Notes: a model not told the origin generated them from the letters alone. Shown: positions 17,838 through 27,282, counted from the first letter of the stretch. The stretch: 64,000 bases of DNA from Blastocatellia bacterium (GCA_025055075.1 JANWYV010000053.1:62001-126000); one strand, 5' to 3'. Made by a program: numbers and translations.

Positions 17838-18596
17838 TCACCGCTGAAACCATCGGTCGCCGCGTTCGCGCAACGCATCGAGTGTGGCTTGAAGCTCCGC
17901 GTGCTTTTGCTGTAGGAGAGCATCATCGGCATCCGCAGGAACCGTGATCGGCGGGCCCAGCAGCACGACCGCGCGCGTGAATGGCTTAGGGACTTGAAAG
18001 CGGTCCCAGCTCGGCAGCTCCCAGAATGCTTCGGCCGAGATGTGAAACGGCAAGATCGCTTGCCCCGTGAGCTTAGCGAGCATCACGGCGCCCTTTTTGG
18101 CGACGTAGACCGGCCCGCGTGGCCCATCTATCGTGAAGGCGACGTCGAGCCCGCGATGCAGACACGCCGCCATGACCAAGAGAGCGCGGTTCCCACCACG
18201 CGTAGAGGATCCGCGCGCGGCCCCGTATCCGAATCGCTGGATGAAGCGGGCGATGTATTCTCCGTCGAAGCTCTGGCTCGTCATAACGACGATGCCGCGA
18301 TGCCGCCAGAACCATGTCGCCAGGAAGATGCGATTGTGCCAGAACGCGTAGATGATCCGTTTCCCCGCGCGCCGAATCTCCTCGTGATAGTGTCCATCTA
18401 CGACCGTCCATCGGATGGTCCGCCCGAACGCTGCAATCCACCAATAGCCGAGCCAACCGAGCGCTCGTATGCTCCACCGCTCCCAGAAGGAGTAAGACGA
18501 GAGATCGGCGAACTCATACACGCGACGACGTAGCTGGACGTCGTCGAGGGAACGCAAATGGGGATTGAGGAGAAGGCGAGGATGCTCGCCACTCAT
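17838..18596 (-). CDS. DUF374 / lysophospholipid acyltransferase-like protein
   Basis: A 252-residue protein of the DUF374 branch of the LPLAT (glycerol-phosphate acyltransferase-like) superfamily, related to lauroyl/lipid A-type acyltransferases. Visible are YAFWHNRIFLATWFW (the H-x-x-x-x-class catalytic segment), MTSQSFDGEYIARFIQRFGY, GSSTRGGNRALL and FTIDGPRGPVYVAKKGAV, the standard DUF374 blocks. A hydrophobic segment near residues 40-60 suggests membrane association. It probably acylates a cell-envelope lipid; the acceptor is unknown. It lies 24 bp downstream of the small coiled-coil gene on the same strand. Confidence 0.87.
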   Translation of the reverse strand: MSGEHPRLLLNPHLRSLDDVQLRRRVYEFADLSSYSFWERWSIRALGWLGYWWIAAFGRTIRWTVVDGHYHEEIRRAGKRIIYAFWHNRIFLATWFWRHRGIVVMTSQSFDGEYIARFIQRFGYGAARGSSTRGGNRALLVMAACLHRGLDVAFTIDGPRGPVYVAKKGAVMLAKLTGQAILPFHISAEAFWELPSWDRFQVPKPFTRAVVLLGPPITVPADADDALLQQKHAELQATLDALRERGDRWFQR

Positions 18597-18620
18597 CGGC
18601 CGATCCCTCTCGCCGAGAGA

Positions 18621-18836
18621 TCATCGAGACGCCGCCTCTTGGGCCTCCAGGTCTCGAATCCGCTCTTCGATCCCTTGCAGCTCTCGTTCGAGCTTCTCCT
18701 TGAGCCGCTTCAGGTATTCGATCTTCTCTCGGCGCGTGTAGAAGCGGCGACCGAAGAACCACACGTCCTCGATGTCTCTCCAGTCAATGTAAAAGCCGAA
18801 GCCGAAGGGGAAAACTCCCCACGCGCATCCTCTCAT
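18621..18836 (-). CDS. Small coiled-coil protein of unknown function
   Basis: A 71-residue protein starting at ATG 18836, with AGAGGAGGTGG 6 nt upstream. The first ~35 residues are aromatic-rich (WGVFPFGFGFYIDWRDIEDVWFFGRRFY). The remainder is a charged amphipathic helix (REKIEYLKRLKEKLERELQ) predicted to form a coiled coil. I do not recognise the family. The layout recalls short envelope-associated proteins such as DUF5320-type proteins in anaerobes, but the link is weak. It is upstream of and probably co-transcribed with the DUF374 acyltransferase. A TATAAT hexamer at 18872-18877 is a candidate -10. Confidence 0.7.
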   Translation of the reverse strand: MRGCAWGVFPFGFGFYIDWRDIEDVWFFGRRFYTRREKIEYLKRLKEKLERELQGIEERIRDLEAQEAASR

Positions 18837-19168
18837 CTTGACCACCTCCTCTCATCCGTGCTTTCAAAGCAATTATATCACAGCGGCGCGCCGAACCGTT
18901 CGAACTGAAAGGGGGATGAATTCGCCCCCAGCGAGGTCGCTGAAACGAATCGGCGGTTGTGGATGACCGTCGCGACGGCGGAGTGATTGTGAGGATCTAT
19001 GCGAACAGCAGAAGGGGAGAGAGCCGTCGGGTTGAAGGTCGAGCCCCGTTCGCCCGAGCGACCGAGGTCCTTCCCCGTCGAGGTGAATCGGGAGAGATCA
19101 CCTCATGAACGGGCCAACGTCCCGTGGGGGATGTCCTTCGCCGCCTCTGCTATGTCTGGCTCTTCACG
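18837..19168. other. Non-coding gap downstream of etfA
   Basis: A 332-bp stretch between the end of etfA and the start of the small coiled-coil gene, both on the minus strand. It contains a minus-strand TATAAT (18872-18877) suitable as the -10 of the small-protein gene, with no clear -35, and a 12-bp perfect palindrome CCGTCGCGACGG at 18967-18978. No convincing terminator, tRNA or conserved small gene was seen. Confidence 0.5.
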
Positions 19169-20167
19169 TCAAATGGATTGTTCCTTGAGCTGTTCGAGCG
19201 CCTTGATGAGAGCGGGGACGATTTCGAAGAGATCTCCGACGATCCCGTAGTCGGCAATGTCGAAGATCGGGGCTTCCGGGTCCTTATTGATGGCGACGAT
19301 GGTGCGAGAACCTTTCATCCCCACGACGTGTTGAATCGCTCCGGAGATGCCAATGGCGAGATATAACTTTGGGGAAACGGTCTGGCCGGAGCTGCCGATC
19401 TGCCGATCCATAGGTAGCCATCCGCTGTCGCACACAGGGCGAGAGGCCCCGATCTCCGCATCGAGAACTTCAGCGAGCTTCCGGATCAAGGCGAGATGTT
19501 CCTCGCTTTTGATCCCACGTCCGATAGCGACGATGCGCTCAGCCGAGCTGAGGTCCACAGCCTGCTTCGCTTCGCGAAACCGTTCCAGCGGACGCACCCG
19601 GATCGTCACCTGACTGAGGTCCACCGCGAGTGCGCGAATGGGAGCAGGTGTCGCCGCTGCTTCCACTTCATCGGCGCGAAAAGCGCCAGCTTGGAATGTG
19701 ACCAAATACGGCGGATCGTCGGCGAAGCGCACTTCGGCATTGAGCTTCCCCTGGAAGATCGGTCGCGTGTAGATGACCGTTCCGTTCTCAACGCGGTATC
19801 CGATGCAGTCGCTCACGAGCGCCTTGCCGAGGGCCGCGGCCAATTTCGGCGCGAAATCGCGCGCCTGATAGGTGTGACTCATGAAGACGAAGTCCGGCGC
19901 CTCCTGACGAAGCACCGGCACGAGTGCAGCCGTGTATCCATCGGGCGTATATTCGGCCAAGCGCTCGTCTTCGATGACGAGGACTTCCCGCAGCATCTTC
20001 GAGGCCAGCTCATTGGCCAGCGTCGCGACCCCTTGTCCGAGCAGAACAGCCGATACCGTTCCGTTCACTTGCGCGGCCAGACGTTGTCCGGCCACGAGCG
20101 CTTCCCACGTCCCTTTGTCGAGCTTTCCCTCACGGTGTTCAGCGATGACAAGAATCGAAGAGCCCAT
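19169..20167 (-). CDS. etfA: Electron transfer flavoprotein alpha subunit
   Basis: A 332-residue ETF alpha subunit. The C-terminal FAD-binding domain is well preserved: LYLAIGISGAIQHVVGMKGS and AINKDPEAPIFDIADYGIVGD. The N-terminal domain opens with SSILVIAEHREGKL. With EtfB it accepts electrons from acyl-CoA or related dehydrogenases and passes them to the quinone pool via an ETF dehydrogenase, which is not in this window. It lies 22 bp after etfB at the distal end of the fatty-acid synthesis operon. Confidence 0.96.
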   Translation of the reverse strand: MGSSILVIAEHREGKLDKGTWEALVAGQRLAAQVNGTVSAVLLGQGVATLANELASKMLREVLVIEDERLAEYTPDGYTAALVPVLRQEAPDFVFMSHTYQARDFAPKLAAALGKALVSDCIGYRVENGTVIYTRPIFQGKLNAEVRFADDPPYLVTFQAGAFRADEVEAAATPAPIRALAVDLSQVTIRVRPLERFREAKQAVDLSSAERIVAIGRGIKSEEHLALIRKLAEVLDAEIGASRPVCDSGWLPMDRQIGSSGQTVSPKLYLAIGISGAIQHVVGMKGSRTIVAINKDPEAPIFDIADYGIVGDLFEIVPALIKALEQLKEQSI

Positions 20168-20189
20168 CGCGTTCGCTCCTTGTGGAGGC

Positions 20190-20969
20190 TCACAAGACCT
20201 TCGCTTCGTAGCGTAATTTCTCGATGAGCTGGGCGGCGACCTCTTCCGGCGAGCCCTCGAGGAACTCCGTGCGCTTCACCTTCGTGGGGAAGAAGACGCG
20301 CACCAGCTCCTGTTTGTTGCGCAGCTCATCGGCCGCGAGGCCGAGATCGGCGAGCGTCAGGCGGCGAATCTCCTTCTTCTTCGCGCCCATGATGCCTTTG
20401 AGCGTCGCGTAACGCGGTTGATTGATCCCGGATTGAATCGTCAAGAGCGCCGGCAGGGGGAGTTCGACCCATTGGAACCATCCCGCCTCCAATTCCCGCT
20501 TCACCTTCACGCGCCCGTCGAGCATCTCGATCTGCATGACGATCGTCGCGTGCGGCAGCCCGAGCAGCTCAGCGAGCAAGACGCCCGTTTGCGCGTAGCC
20601 ATAGTCGTCCGACTGCAGCCCCGTGAGGATGAGATCGAACGATTCGCGGCGCAGCGCTTCGGCCAGCACGCGGGCCGCGTTGAACGCGTCCAGTCCTTCG
20701 AAGGCCTGATCTACAAGATGCAGCGCCCGGTCCGCGCCCTTGGCGAGCGCTTCTCGAATGAGCTGCTCTACGCGCGCCGGTCCGAGCGAGCAAACGACGA
20801 CTTCCCCTCCGAACCGCTCCTTCAACCGCAGGGCCTCTTCGAGCGCATACGTGTCCGGTTCGTTGGCCTCCCAGCTCAAGTCCGCTTCCCTGATCCAAGT
20901 CCCGGCCTCATTGAGGCGCAGGGCGAGATCGCGTTTGGGGACTTGCTTCATGCAAACGATGATCCGCAT
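20190..20969 (-). CDS. etfB: Electron transfer flavoprotein beta subunit
   Basis: A 259-residue ETF beta subunit beginning MRIIVCMKQVPKRD, the family N-terminus. ATG 20969 lies 4 nt after the fabF stop; longer in-frame extensions overlap fabF and lack similarity. The AMP-binding region is visible around DLILTGLQSDDYGYAQTGVLLAELLGLPHAT. The C-terminus includes the family segment KKKEIRRLTLADLG, which corresponds to the recognition loop contacting partner dehydrogenases. Its placement directly after fabF implies co-transcription of ETF with fatty-acid synthesis. Confidence 0.95.
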   Translation of the reverse strand: MRIIVCMKQVPKRDLALRLNEAGTWIREADLSWEANEPDTYALEEALRLKERFGGEVVVCSLGPARVEQLIREALAKGADRALHLVDQAFEGLDAFNAARVLAEALRRESFDLILTGLQSDDYGYAQTGVLLAELLGLPHATIVMQIEMLDGRVKVKRELEAGWFQWVELPLPALLTIQSGINQPRYATLKGIMGAKKKEIRRLTLADLGLAADELRNKQELVRVFFPTKVKRTEFLEGSPEEVAAQLIEKLRYEAKVL

Positions 20970-20973
20970 ACGC

Positions 20974-22215
20974 TCATTCCTCGTAGCGTTTGAAGAGAAG
21001 GGCGGCATTGGTGCCGCCGAAGCCGAAGGAGTTCGAGAGGGCATATCGGATTTCGGCTCGACGCGCCCGGTTCGGGACGTAATCGAGATCGCATTCGGGA
21101 TCGGGATTCTCGTAGTTGATCGTCGGGGGAAGAGTCTGGTGGTAAATGGCCAATACGGTGATGCCCGCCTCCAATCCCCCGGCAGCGCCGAGCAGGTGCC
21201 CTGTCATGGATTTCGTCGAGCTGACGGCGAGCCGATACGCATGTTCGCCGAAGACGCGCTTGATCGCATAGGTCTCCAGCTTGTCATTGTAATAGGTCGA
21301 GGTCCCATGCGCGTTGATGTAGTCCACTTGATCGGGCGCGATGCCGGCGTCCCGCAGCGCGTACTGCATGACGCGGATGGCGCCGTTGGCGTCCTCCGGT
21401 GGCTGGGTGATGTGGTAGGCATCGGCGGACATCCCATAACCGACGATCTCCGCGTAGATCCGCGCCCCTCGCGCCTGCGCGTGTTCGAGGGCTTCCAAGA
21501 CGAGAATCCCCGCGCCCTCGCCGATGACGAACCCATCGCGATCGCGGTCGAAGGGACGGCTGGCACGCTGCGGTTCCTCGTTACGGGTCGAGAGCGCGCG
21601 CATGGCGGCGAAACCACCCACGCCCATCGGCGTGACGGCTGCTTCCGCCCCGCCGCAGATCATGACGTCAGCATCCCCCCGCTCGATGATCTTGAATGCA
21701 TCGCCGATGGCGTGCGCTCCCGCCGAGCAGGCTGTGCACGTGGCGCTGTTGGGCCCGCGTGCGCCAAACCGAATTGAAACCTGACCAGCCGCGAGATTCG
21801 CGATCGCCGCCGGAATGAAGAAGGGGGAGATCTTCCCCGGTCCGCCTTCCAAAAACTTCTGGTGCTCGCGTTCGATCACCGAGAAGCCTCCGATCCCCGA
21901 ACCGATGTACACGCCGACGCGCTCGGCGTTCTCCGGCGTGATCTTCAATCCGGCATCGTCCACGGCCTCTTGAGCCGCGGCGATGGCGAAGTGAATGAAC
22001 GGGTCCATCTTCTTGACATCCTTCTTCTCGATGTACTTCAGCGGATCGAAGTTCTTCACCTCCGCCGCGAAGCGAACGGGGAATCCGGAGGCGTCGAAGT
22101 GCGTGATGTAATCCACACCGCTACGCCCTTCGATCAGCCCGCGCCATGTCTCTTCGGTCGTATTGCCGAGGCCGCAGATCAAACCGATTCCCGTCACTAC
22201 GACTCGTCGCTTCAC
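20974..22215 (-). CDS. fabF: Beta-ketoacyl-ACP synthase II
   Basis: A 413-residue condensing enzyme for chain elongation in type II fatty-acid synthesis. GTG 22215 is chosen as the start ([10 protein letters not shown] follows) because GGGAGGGAAAC precedes it. The Cys-His-His triad is visible: [24 protein letters not shown] and [10 protein letters not shown]. The end of the protein has the [14 protein letters not shown] motif. It lies 57 bp after acpP and 4 bp before etfB. Confidence 0.97.
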   Translation of the reverse strand: MKRRVVVTGIGLICGLGNTTEETWRGLIEGRSGVDYITHFDASGFPVRFAAEVKNFDPLKYIEKKDVKKMDPFIHFAIAAAQEAVDDAGLKITPENAERVGVYIGSGIGGFSVIEREHQKFLEGGPGKISPFFIPAAIANLAAGQVSIRFGARGPNSATCTACSAGAHAIGDAFKIIERGDADVMICGGAEAAVTPMGVGGFAAMRALSTRNEEPQRASRPFDRDRDGFVIGEGAGILVLEALEHAQARGARIYAEIVGYGMSADAYHITQPPEDANGAIRVMQYALRDAGIAPDQVDYINAHGTSTYYNDKLETYAIKRVFGEHAYRLAVSSTKSMTGHLLGAAGGLEAGITVLAIYHQTLPPTINYENPDPECDLDYVPNRARRAEIRYALSNSFGFGGTNAALLFKRYEE

Positions 22216-22272
22216 GTTTCCCTCCCGTTGTCTCCTCTTCCGCTCGCCCACGCGCGAGCGGAAGAGGCCTCC

Positions 22273-22515
22273 TCATTTCTTGTGCTTCTCGATGTACTCA
22301 ATAGCATCCCGGACGCTGACGATCTTCTCCGCGTCCTCGTCCGGAATCTCGATGCCGAACTCCTCCTCAAAGCGCATGACCAGTTCCACCGTATCGAGCG
22401 AGTCCGCTCCCAAGTCATCGACAAAGCGCGCGTTCGGCGTGACCTCGGACTCGTCCACCCCCAATTCGTCCACGATGATTTGCTTCACCTTTTCCTCAAT
22501 CGTTGGATCCGCCAT
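22273..22515 (-). CDS. acpP: Acyl carrier protein
   Basis: An 80-residue ACP starting at ATG 22515. The phosphopantetheine attachment site is seen as [12 protein letters not shown], with the Ser as the modified residue. The acidic recognition helix II follows ([20 protein letters not shown]). It is preceded by GGAGGGACGAC and lies between fabG and fabF, the classical order. Confidence 0.97.
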   Translation of the reverse strand: MADPTIEEKVKQIIVDELGVDESEVTPNARFVDDLGADSLDTVELVMRFEEEFGIEIPDEDAEKIVSVRDAIEYIEKHKK

Positions 22516-22588
22516 ACGTCGTCCCTCCTTGTCCAATGGTTGAAGCGTAATTTTACGCCGCCTGTGCCAAGCGATCAACGGAGCGGCA

Positions 22589-23332
22589 TCACATGTAGAG
22601 CCCTCCATTGATGTTGAGGACGTGGCCGGTGATGTAACCGGCCTCCTCCGACGCGAGGAAGACGACACCAGCCGCCACATCCGCGCCGGTGCCCATTCGT
22701 TGAAGGGGGATGAGAGCGAGCATCTGTCGGCGCACATCTTCGTTCAAGACGCGCGTCATATCCGTATCAATGAATCCCGGCGCGATAGCATTGACCGTGA
22801 CGTTGCGAGAGGCGACCTCGCGCGCGAGCGCTTTCGTGAATCCGATAATCCCTGCCTTTGAGGCCGCGTAGTTGGAGACGCCCGCGTTCCCCATCTGCCC
22901 CATGACCGAGGTGATGTTGATGATCCGGCCATAGCGTGCCCGCAGCATCGTCGGCAGAACGGCCTGACAGCAAAGGAAGACGCTCGTCAGATTCGTGTGC
23001 AAGACCAAGTCCCAATCTTCGCGCTTCATGCGCAGCAGGAGGGCGTCGCGCGTGATGCCCGCGTTGTTCACCAGGATGTCAATGCGCCCCCATTCGTCGA
23101 GCACGCGCGCGACGGCCGCTTTCACCTGCTCGGCCTCGGTCACGTCCGTTGGAAGAGCTAGCGCGCGTTGCCCTCGTTGGCGAATTTCCTCAGCGACGGC
23201 CTCCAGTTTCTCGCGCGTTCGCGCCAAGAGCGCCACATCGGCGCCATGTTCGGCCAACGCGAGAGCACAATCGCGACCAATGCCTCGCGAAGCTCCCGTC
23301 ACGATGGCGACGCGTCCCTCCAAGCGAATCAT
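22589..23332 (-). CDS. fabG: 3-oxoacyl-ACP reductase
   Basis: A 247-residue short-chain dehydrogenase. The NADPH motif [12 protein letters not shown], the NNAG motif ([11 protein letters not shown]) and the catalytic Ser-Tyr-Lys set ([22 protein letters not shown]) are all present. The C-terminal GFIDTDMT and [15 protein letters not shown]-type endings are FabG-like. Its start overlaps the end of fabD by 4 nt (ATGA). Confidence 0.96.
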   Translation of the reverse strand: MIRLEGRVAIVTGASRGIGRDCALALAEHGADVALLARTREKLEAVAEEIRQRGQRALALPTDVTEAEQVKAAVARVLDEWGRIDILVNNAGITRDALLLRMKREDWDLVLHTNLTSVFLCCQAVLPTMLRARYGRIINITSVMGQMGNAGVSNYAASKAGIIGFTKALAREVASRNVTVNAIAPGFIDTDMTRVLNEDVRRQMLALIPLQRMGTGADVAAGVVFLASEEAGYITGHVLNINGGLYM

Positions 23333-24264
23333 GCTCGTAACTCCTTAAGCGTCTCTTCGAGCGAATCGGGATCCTCGACGGCGAGCGTCCGGACCGAGCG
23401 ATCGATCTGTCGAATGAGGCCCGAGAGCACGCGCCCAGGGCCAACCTCAATGAACGTCGTGACCCCTTCGGCCAACAATCGCCGGACCGACTCCTCCCAT
23501 CGCACTGGACGCGAGACCTGACGGCGCAATCCTTCACGAGCGGCCTCCCCCGAGGTGACGATCGCTGCCTCCACATTGTTCACAAGCGGAATCTTCAGAT
23601 CGGCAAAAGCTACGCGAGCGAGATCTGCAGCCAAGCGCTCTTCGGCCGGTTGCATGAGGGCGCAGTGAAACGGCGCGCTCACCGGAAGGAGGACGACGCG
23701 TCGCGCTCCGCGCTCTCGGGCCAGCGCGATAGCTCGTTCGACAGCCTCCTTGTGGCCGGCGATCACGATCTGCTGCGGCGAATTGAAATTGGCTGGAGCG
23801 CAGACCTGCCCCTCGGCCGCTTCTCGGCAGACCTGCTCGACGACCTCCACCGAAGCGCCGAGGATCGCCGCCATCGCCCCCTGTCCGATGGGAACGGCCT
23901 CTTGCATATATTGGCCGCGCCGCCGCACTAGCCCGACAGCATCTTCGAAAGCGAGGGAATCAGCGGCCACGAGCGCCGTATATTCACCCAGGCTATGTCC
24001 GGCGACGAAGTCAGGGCGCACGCCCGCTTGCTCCAGGACGCGATAGCACGCCACCGAGGTGGTCAAGATCGCCGGCTGCGTGTTTTCCGTTCGCTTCAAC
24101 TCCTCCTCGTCGCCTTCGAAGCACAACCGACTGATGGGGAATCCAAGCGCAGCATCAGCGCGCTCGAAAACCTCCCGCGCGGACGCATACGCTTCGGCCA
24201 TCCGGTGGCCCATCCCGCTATATTGCGAACCTTGACCGGGAAAGACGCAGGCAATCCGACTCAT
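23329..24264 (-). CDS. fabD: Malonyl-CoA:ACP transacylase
   Basis: A 311-residue acyltransferase. It starts with CVFPGQGSQYSGMG and has the catalytic serine in GHSLGEYTALVAA and the catalytic His in VSAPFHCALM. It loads malonyl units onto ACP. It is 12 bp downstream of fabH and overlaps fabG. Confidence 0.96.
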   Translation of the reverse strand: MSRIACVFPGQGSQYSGMGHRMAEAYASAREVFERADAALGFPISRLCFEGDEEELKRTENTQPAILTTSVACYRVLEQAGVRPDFVAGHSLGEYTALVAADSLAFEDAVGLVRRRGQYMQEAVPIGQGAMAAILGASVEVVEQVCREAAEGQVCAPANFNSPQQIVIAGHKEAVERAIALARERGARRVVLLPVSAPFHCALMQPAEERLAADLARVAFADLKIPLVNNVEAAIVTSGEAAREGLRRQVSRPVRWEESVRRLLAEGVTTFIEVGPGRVLSGLIRQIDRSVRTLAVEDPDSLEETLKELRA

Positions 24265-24276
24265 ACGACAGCCCCC

Positions 24277-25263
24277 TCACCACCGAAGAACGGCCGCGCC
24301 GAAGGTGACGCCCGCGCCAAAGCTCGCCATCATGAGCAGATCGCCCGGCTTCACCCGGCCCGCGCGCACGCACTCGTCGAGCGCGATGGGGATGGAGGCC
24401 GAAGAGGTATTCCCCACGCGATGAATGTTCGAGTAGACCTTCTCCGCAGGCAATCCCAAGCGCTCGGCCACCGCTTCGGTGATCCGCTGGTTTGCTTGGT
24501 GCGGGATGAAGAGATCAATGTCATTGGGCGACATGCGCAGGTCATCGAGCACTTGCCGAGAGATCTCCTCCATGCTGCGCACGGCGACCTTGAAAAGCTC
24601 GTTCCCTCGCATCTTGATGTAGTGCAGGCGATTGGTCACGGTCTCGATAGAGGCCGGATAGCGCGTCCCTCCGCCAGGCGTATACAGGTAGTCCACGTAA
24701 TCACCATCGCTTTGAATCCGCGCGGCCAGCAGCCCCCGCCCATCCTCCACCGGTTGGACGATCGCCGCGCCAGCTCCATCTCCGAAGATGACGCACGTCG
24801 AGCGATCCGTATAATCCACATATCGGGTGAGCAGCTCCGCACCGATGAGCAGGATCGTGCGCGCGCGTCCCGCCTTGATCATCCCCTCGGCGAGCGTCAG
24901 GCCATAAATGAAGCCCGAGCAGGCGGCGGCGAGGTCAAAGGCCGCCGCCCGCTTCGCGCCCAAAAGCGACTGGATGATGCACGCCGTCGCCGGCAAGGTC
25001 ATGTCCGGGCAGACCGTCGCGCAGATGATGATGTCGAGGTCTTTGGCCTCTACGCCCGCCATCTCCATGGCATGACGCGCCGCGCGCGCGGCCAGCGTCG
25101 ACGTGTATTCGTCCGGACGCGCCTTGCGCCGCTCCTTGATCCCCGTGCGCGTGGAGATCCACTCATCGGAGGTATCTACCATCTTCTCCAAGTCGGCGTT
25201 AGTGATGACCTCCTCCGGGAGCGCATGCCCAGTTCCCGTGATCCCTGCGTTCACCGTCTTCAT
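24277..25263 (-). CDS. fabH: Beta-ketoacyl-ACP synthase III
   Basis: A 328-residue initiating condensing enzyme. Catalytic residues are visible: Cys in AAACSGFIYGL, His in PHQANQRI, and Asn in GNTSSASIP. ATG 25263 is chosen; upstream in-frame sequence to 25503 overlaps plsX and lacks family similarity. It lies 52 bp after plsX. Confidence 0.96.
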   Translation of the reverse strand: MKTVNAGITGTGHALPEEVITNADLEKMVDTSDEWISTRTGIKERRKARPDEYTSTLAARAARHAMEMAGVEAKDLDIIICATVCPDMTLPATACIIQSLLGAKRAAAFDLAAACSGFIYGLTLAEGMIKAGRARTILLIGAELLTRYVDYTDRSTCVIFGDGAGAAIVQPVEDGRGLLAARIQSDGDYVDYLYTPGGGTRYPASIETVTNRLHYIKMRGNELFKVAVRSMEEISRQVLDDLRMSPNDIDLFIPHQANQRITEAVAERLGLPAEKVYSNIHRVGNTSSASIPIALDECVRAGRVKPGDLLMMASFGAGVTFGAAVLRW

Positions 25264-25315
25264 GATCCTCCCCCTCGGATGAACATCCATGACCGACAAC
25301 GTCTCCGTCAAAAGC

Positions 25316-26344
25316 TCACGACTTGGCTTCGATGCGTTCGCCGTCGGCCTCTTGCACTCTCGCGATTTCTCGTTCGATTTGCTCAGGAGCGCGACGCTCG
25401 ACCAACTCCTTCGCGATGCGAATCGCATTCTTGATGGCCCGACTATCGGAGCGACCGTGACAGATGAGGCATACCTGTCGAACGCCCAGAAGCGGTGCCC
25501 CACCGGATTCGAAATAATCGAAGCGTCGGCGAAAACGCTCGAACGCCTGACGCGCCAACCACGCTCCGAGCCGTGTCCGAAACGTGCGCCGCAATTCCTG
25601 TTGCAGCGCCGCGCGGAGCAGGTCGAAGACGCCTTCGCTTGTCTTCAAAATGACGTTGCCCGTGAATCCATCGCAGACGATGACGTCCACATCCCCCATG
25701 TAGATGTGCTGTCCCTCGACATTCCCGACGAAGTGAAGGCCCGAGCGCTCCAATTGCTTATAGGCTTCGCGCGTCAATTCATTTCCTTTGGCCTCTTCCT
25801 CGCCGATGGAAACCAAACCGATCCGTGGGGACGCGATGCCCAGGATCAAGCGGGCATAAATGTCCCCCATGATGGCGAACTGCACCAGATGCGAGGGACG
25901 GCATTCGGCATTCGCCCCGACGTCGATGAGAACAGCCCTTTTTCCGGCGAATGTCGGCAGGACGGCGGCCAGCGCCGGACGATCAATCGAGCCGAGCGTC
26001 TTCAAGATCATTTTCGCCGCCGCCATGATCGCTCCCGTGTTGCCCGCGCTCACGAACGCGTGCGCATATCCCTCATGAACGAGTCGCAACCCCACATGAA
26101 TTGTCGAGTCGCGCTTCTTTCGAATAGCTTGGGCCACCGGTTCGTCGGGCGTGATCACCTCGGAGGCATTCACGATCTCGATGCGCGCGTCCGCACCTTG
26201 CCGCCGCACCCGTTCGCGAAGCGCGGCTTCCGGCCCCACAAGCACGATCGTCAGATCCTGCTCTCGCGCCGCGCACACGGCCCCTTCCACCTCGGGCTCC
26301 GGCGCACGATCGCTCCCCATGGCATCGAGCGCGATGCGCAACAT
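25316..26344 (-). CDS. plsX: Phosphate acyltransferase PlsX
   Basis: A 342-residue enzyme that makes acyl-phosphate from acyl-ACP, feeding PlsY-type phospholipid synthesis. The N-terminal RIALDAMGSDRAPEPEVEGAV and the HVGLRLVHEGYAHAFVSAGNTGA block are characteristic, as are VLIDVGANAECRP and VCDGFTGNVILKTSEG. It starts 1 nt after the rpmF stop; the rpmF-plsX-fabH order is widely conserved. Confidence 0.96.
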   Translation of the reverse strand: MLRIALDAMGSDRAPEPEVEGAVCAAREQDLTIVLVGPEAALRERVRRQGADARIEIVNASEVITPDEPVAQAIRKKRDSTIHVGLRLVHEGYAHAFVSAGNTGAIMAAAKMILKTLGSIDRPALAAVLPTFAGKRAVLIDVGANAECRPSHLVQFAIMGDIYARLILGIASPRIGLVSIGEEEAKGNELTREAYKQLERSGLHFVGNVEGQHIYMGDVDVIVCDGFTGNVILKTSEGVFDLLRAALQQELRRTFRTRLGAWLARQAFERFRRRFDYFESGGAPLLGVRQVCLICHGRSDSRAIKNAIRIAKELVERRAPEQIEREIARVQEADGERIEAKS

Positions 26345-26345
26345 A

Positions 26346-26525
26346 TCACTCTTTCACGGGAATGACCTCGCGCCCGTTATAATACCCGCAGCGAGGACAC
26401 ACGCGGTGCGGCAGCACCGGTTCTCGACACTGCGAGCACGTGGTGAGGTTCGGAGGGGTCAGGGCATCGTGCGCCCGCCGTTTCCCCCGACGCGATTTCG
26501 AGTGACGACGCTTCGGATTTGGCAT
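26346..26525 (-). CDS. rpmF: 50S ribosomal protein L32
   Basis: A 59-residue protein. It begins MPNPKRRHSKSRRGKRRAHD, followed by the zinc-ribbon pair CSQC and CPRCGYYNG and ends with IPVKE. All features match zinc-type L32 (C+ form). It lies between yceD (42 bp upstream) and plsX (1 nt downstream), the conserved order in many bacteria. Confidence 0.95.
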   Translation of the reverse strand: MPNPKRRHSKSRRGKRRAHDALTPPNLTTCSQCREPVLPHRVCPRCGYYNGREVIPVKE

Positions 26526-26567
26526 CGTCGTAGACCTCCCGAAAGAATTCCCGCTGTGCGGCCGTCC

Positions 26568-27095
26568 TCAGGAATCTTCCATCCGCCGCTTCAGTTCCCA
26601 AAGGGCCGCCCAACGGACATCCACTGGCGGCGCACAGCGACAAACCTCGTGATTCAGATCCGCTCCGCACTGCGGACACAGTCCGCGACAGTTCTCTCGG
26701 CAGAGCAGACGAAACGGAAGGGCCAGGCGAATCTGCTCCCGCACGAGGGCATCAATATCAATCAGCTCGTTCTGGTAGAAGCCAAATCGGAGATCGCGTT
26801 CGGTCAACTGAACCTCCTCTTCCGGCGTGAGTACAGCCAGCGGGGCGTAGAGGACGTCAAAATCCGGAGTCACCGTGAATCGAAACGCCCTCAAACACCG
26901 ATCGCATTGCGCCTCGACTTCCGCTTCGATCCGTCCCTCAATGCGGATCTCCAGACCAAGCCGCTGGAGTCGAAAGCGCACACGCGGCGGGGCGCAGAGC
27001 GCAATCTCCGTATCCTCCAGTTCCAATTCTCCGGCCGCGTATTCGTGCTCGACACACAGCTCGTCGTGTTCAAGCTGTGCCAGATCCACGTACAT
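26568..27095 (-). CDS. yceD: YceD/DUF177 family protein (23S rRNA accumulation)
   Basis: A 175-residue DUF177 protein. The EAQCDRCLRAF motif and the C-terminal LLCRENCRGLCPQCGADLN, with paired cysteines, are the family signature. The E. coli homologue is required for normal 23S rRNA accumulation, and the gene is nearly always upstream of rpmF, as here. It starts at ATG 27095 only about 9 nt from the predicted transcript start and has no Shine-Dalgarno sequence, so translation is probably leaderless. Confidence 0.9.
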   Translation of the reverse strand: MYVDLAQLEHDELCVEHEYAAGELELEDTEIALCAPPRVRFRLQRLGLEIRIEGRIEAEVEAQCDRCLRAFRFTVTPDFDVLYAPLAVLTPEEEVQLTERDLRFGFYQNELIDIDALVREQIRLALPFRLLCRENCRGLCPQCGADLNHEVCRCAPPVDVRWAALWELKRRMEDS

Positions 27096-27110
27096 GTTCG
27101 AAAGCCCCGA

Positions 27111-27138
27111 ATTATACTCGCCCCTTTTCTCGTGTCAA
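27111..27138 (-). promoter_or_regulatory. Promoter of the yceD-rpmF-plsX-fab-etf operon
   Basis: On the minus strand TTGACA (27133-27138) and TATAAT (27111-27116) are separated by 16 nt, a near-perfect sigma-70 promoter. The -10 ends 15 nt before the yceD ATG, so the 5' leader would be about 9 nt. Confidence 0.75.
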
Positions 27139-27245
27139 TGCACCGGCGTCCACCTGCAGGTCTGCCCCTTGCTTGTGACCGCTCCGGCGACGGCCTTTAG
27201 GTTACCAGAAAAGGCGGAGAAGTTCAACCGGAAAGCGCGAATGTC

Positions 27246-27274
27246 TTGACCGAGGCATCGGTTCCCCCTATCAT
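27246..27274 (+). promoter_or_regulatory. Promoter of pyrC
   Basis: TTGACC (27246-27251), 17-nt spacer, TATCAT (27269-27274). The pyrC ATG is at 27283, so the expected transcript start (about 27281) almost coincides with the start codon. No Shine-Dalgarno precedes it. Confidence 0.65.
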
Positions 27275-27282
27275 TTCTGCCG

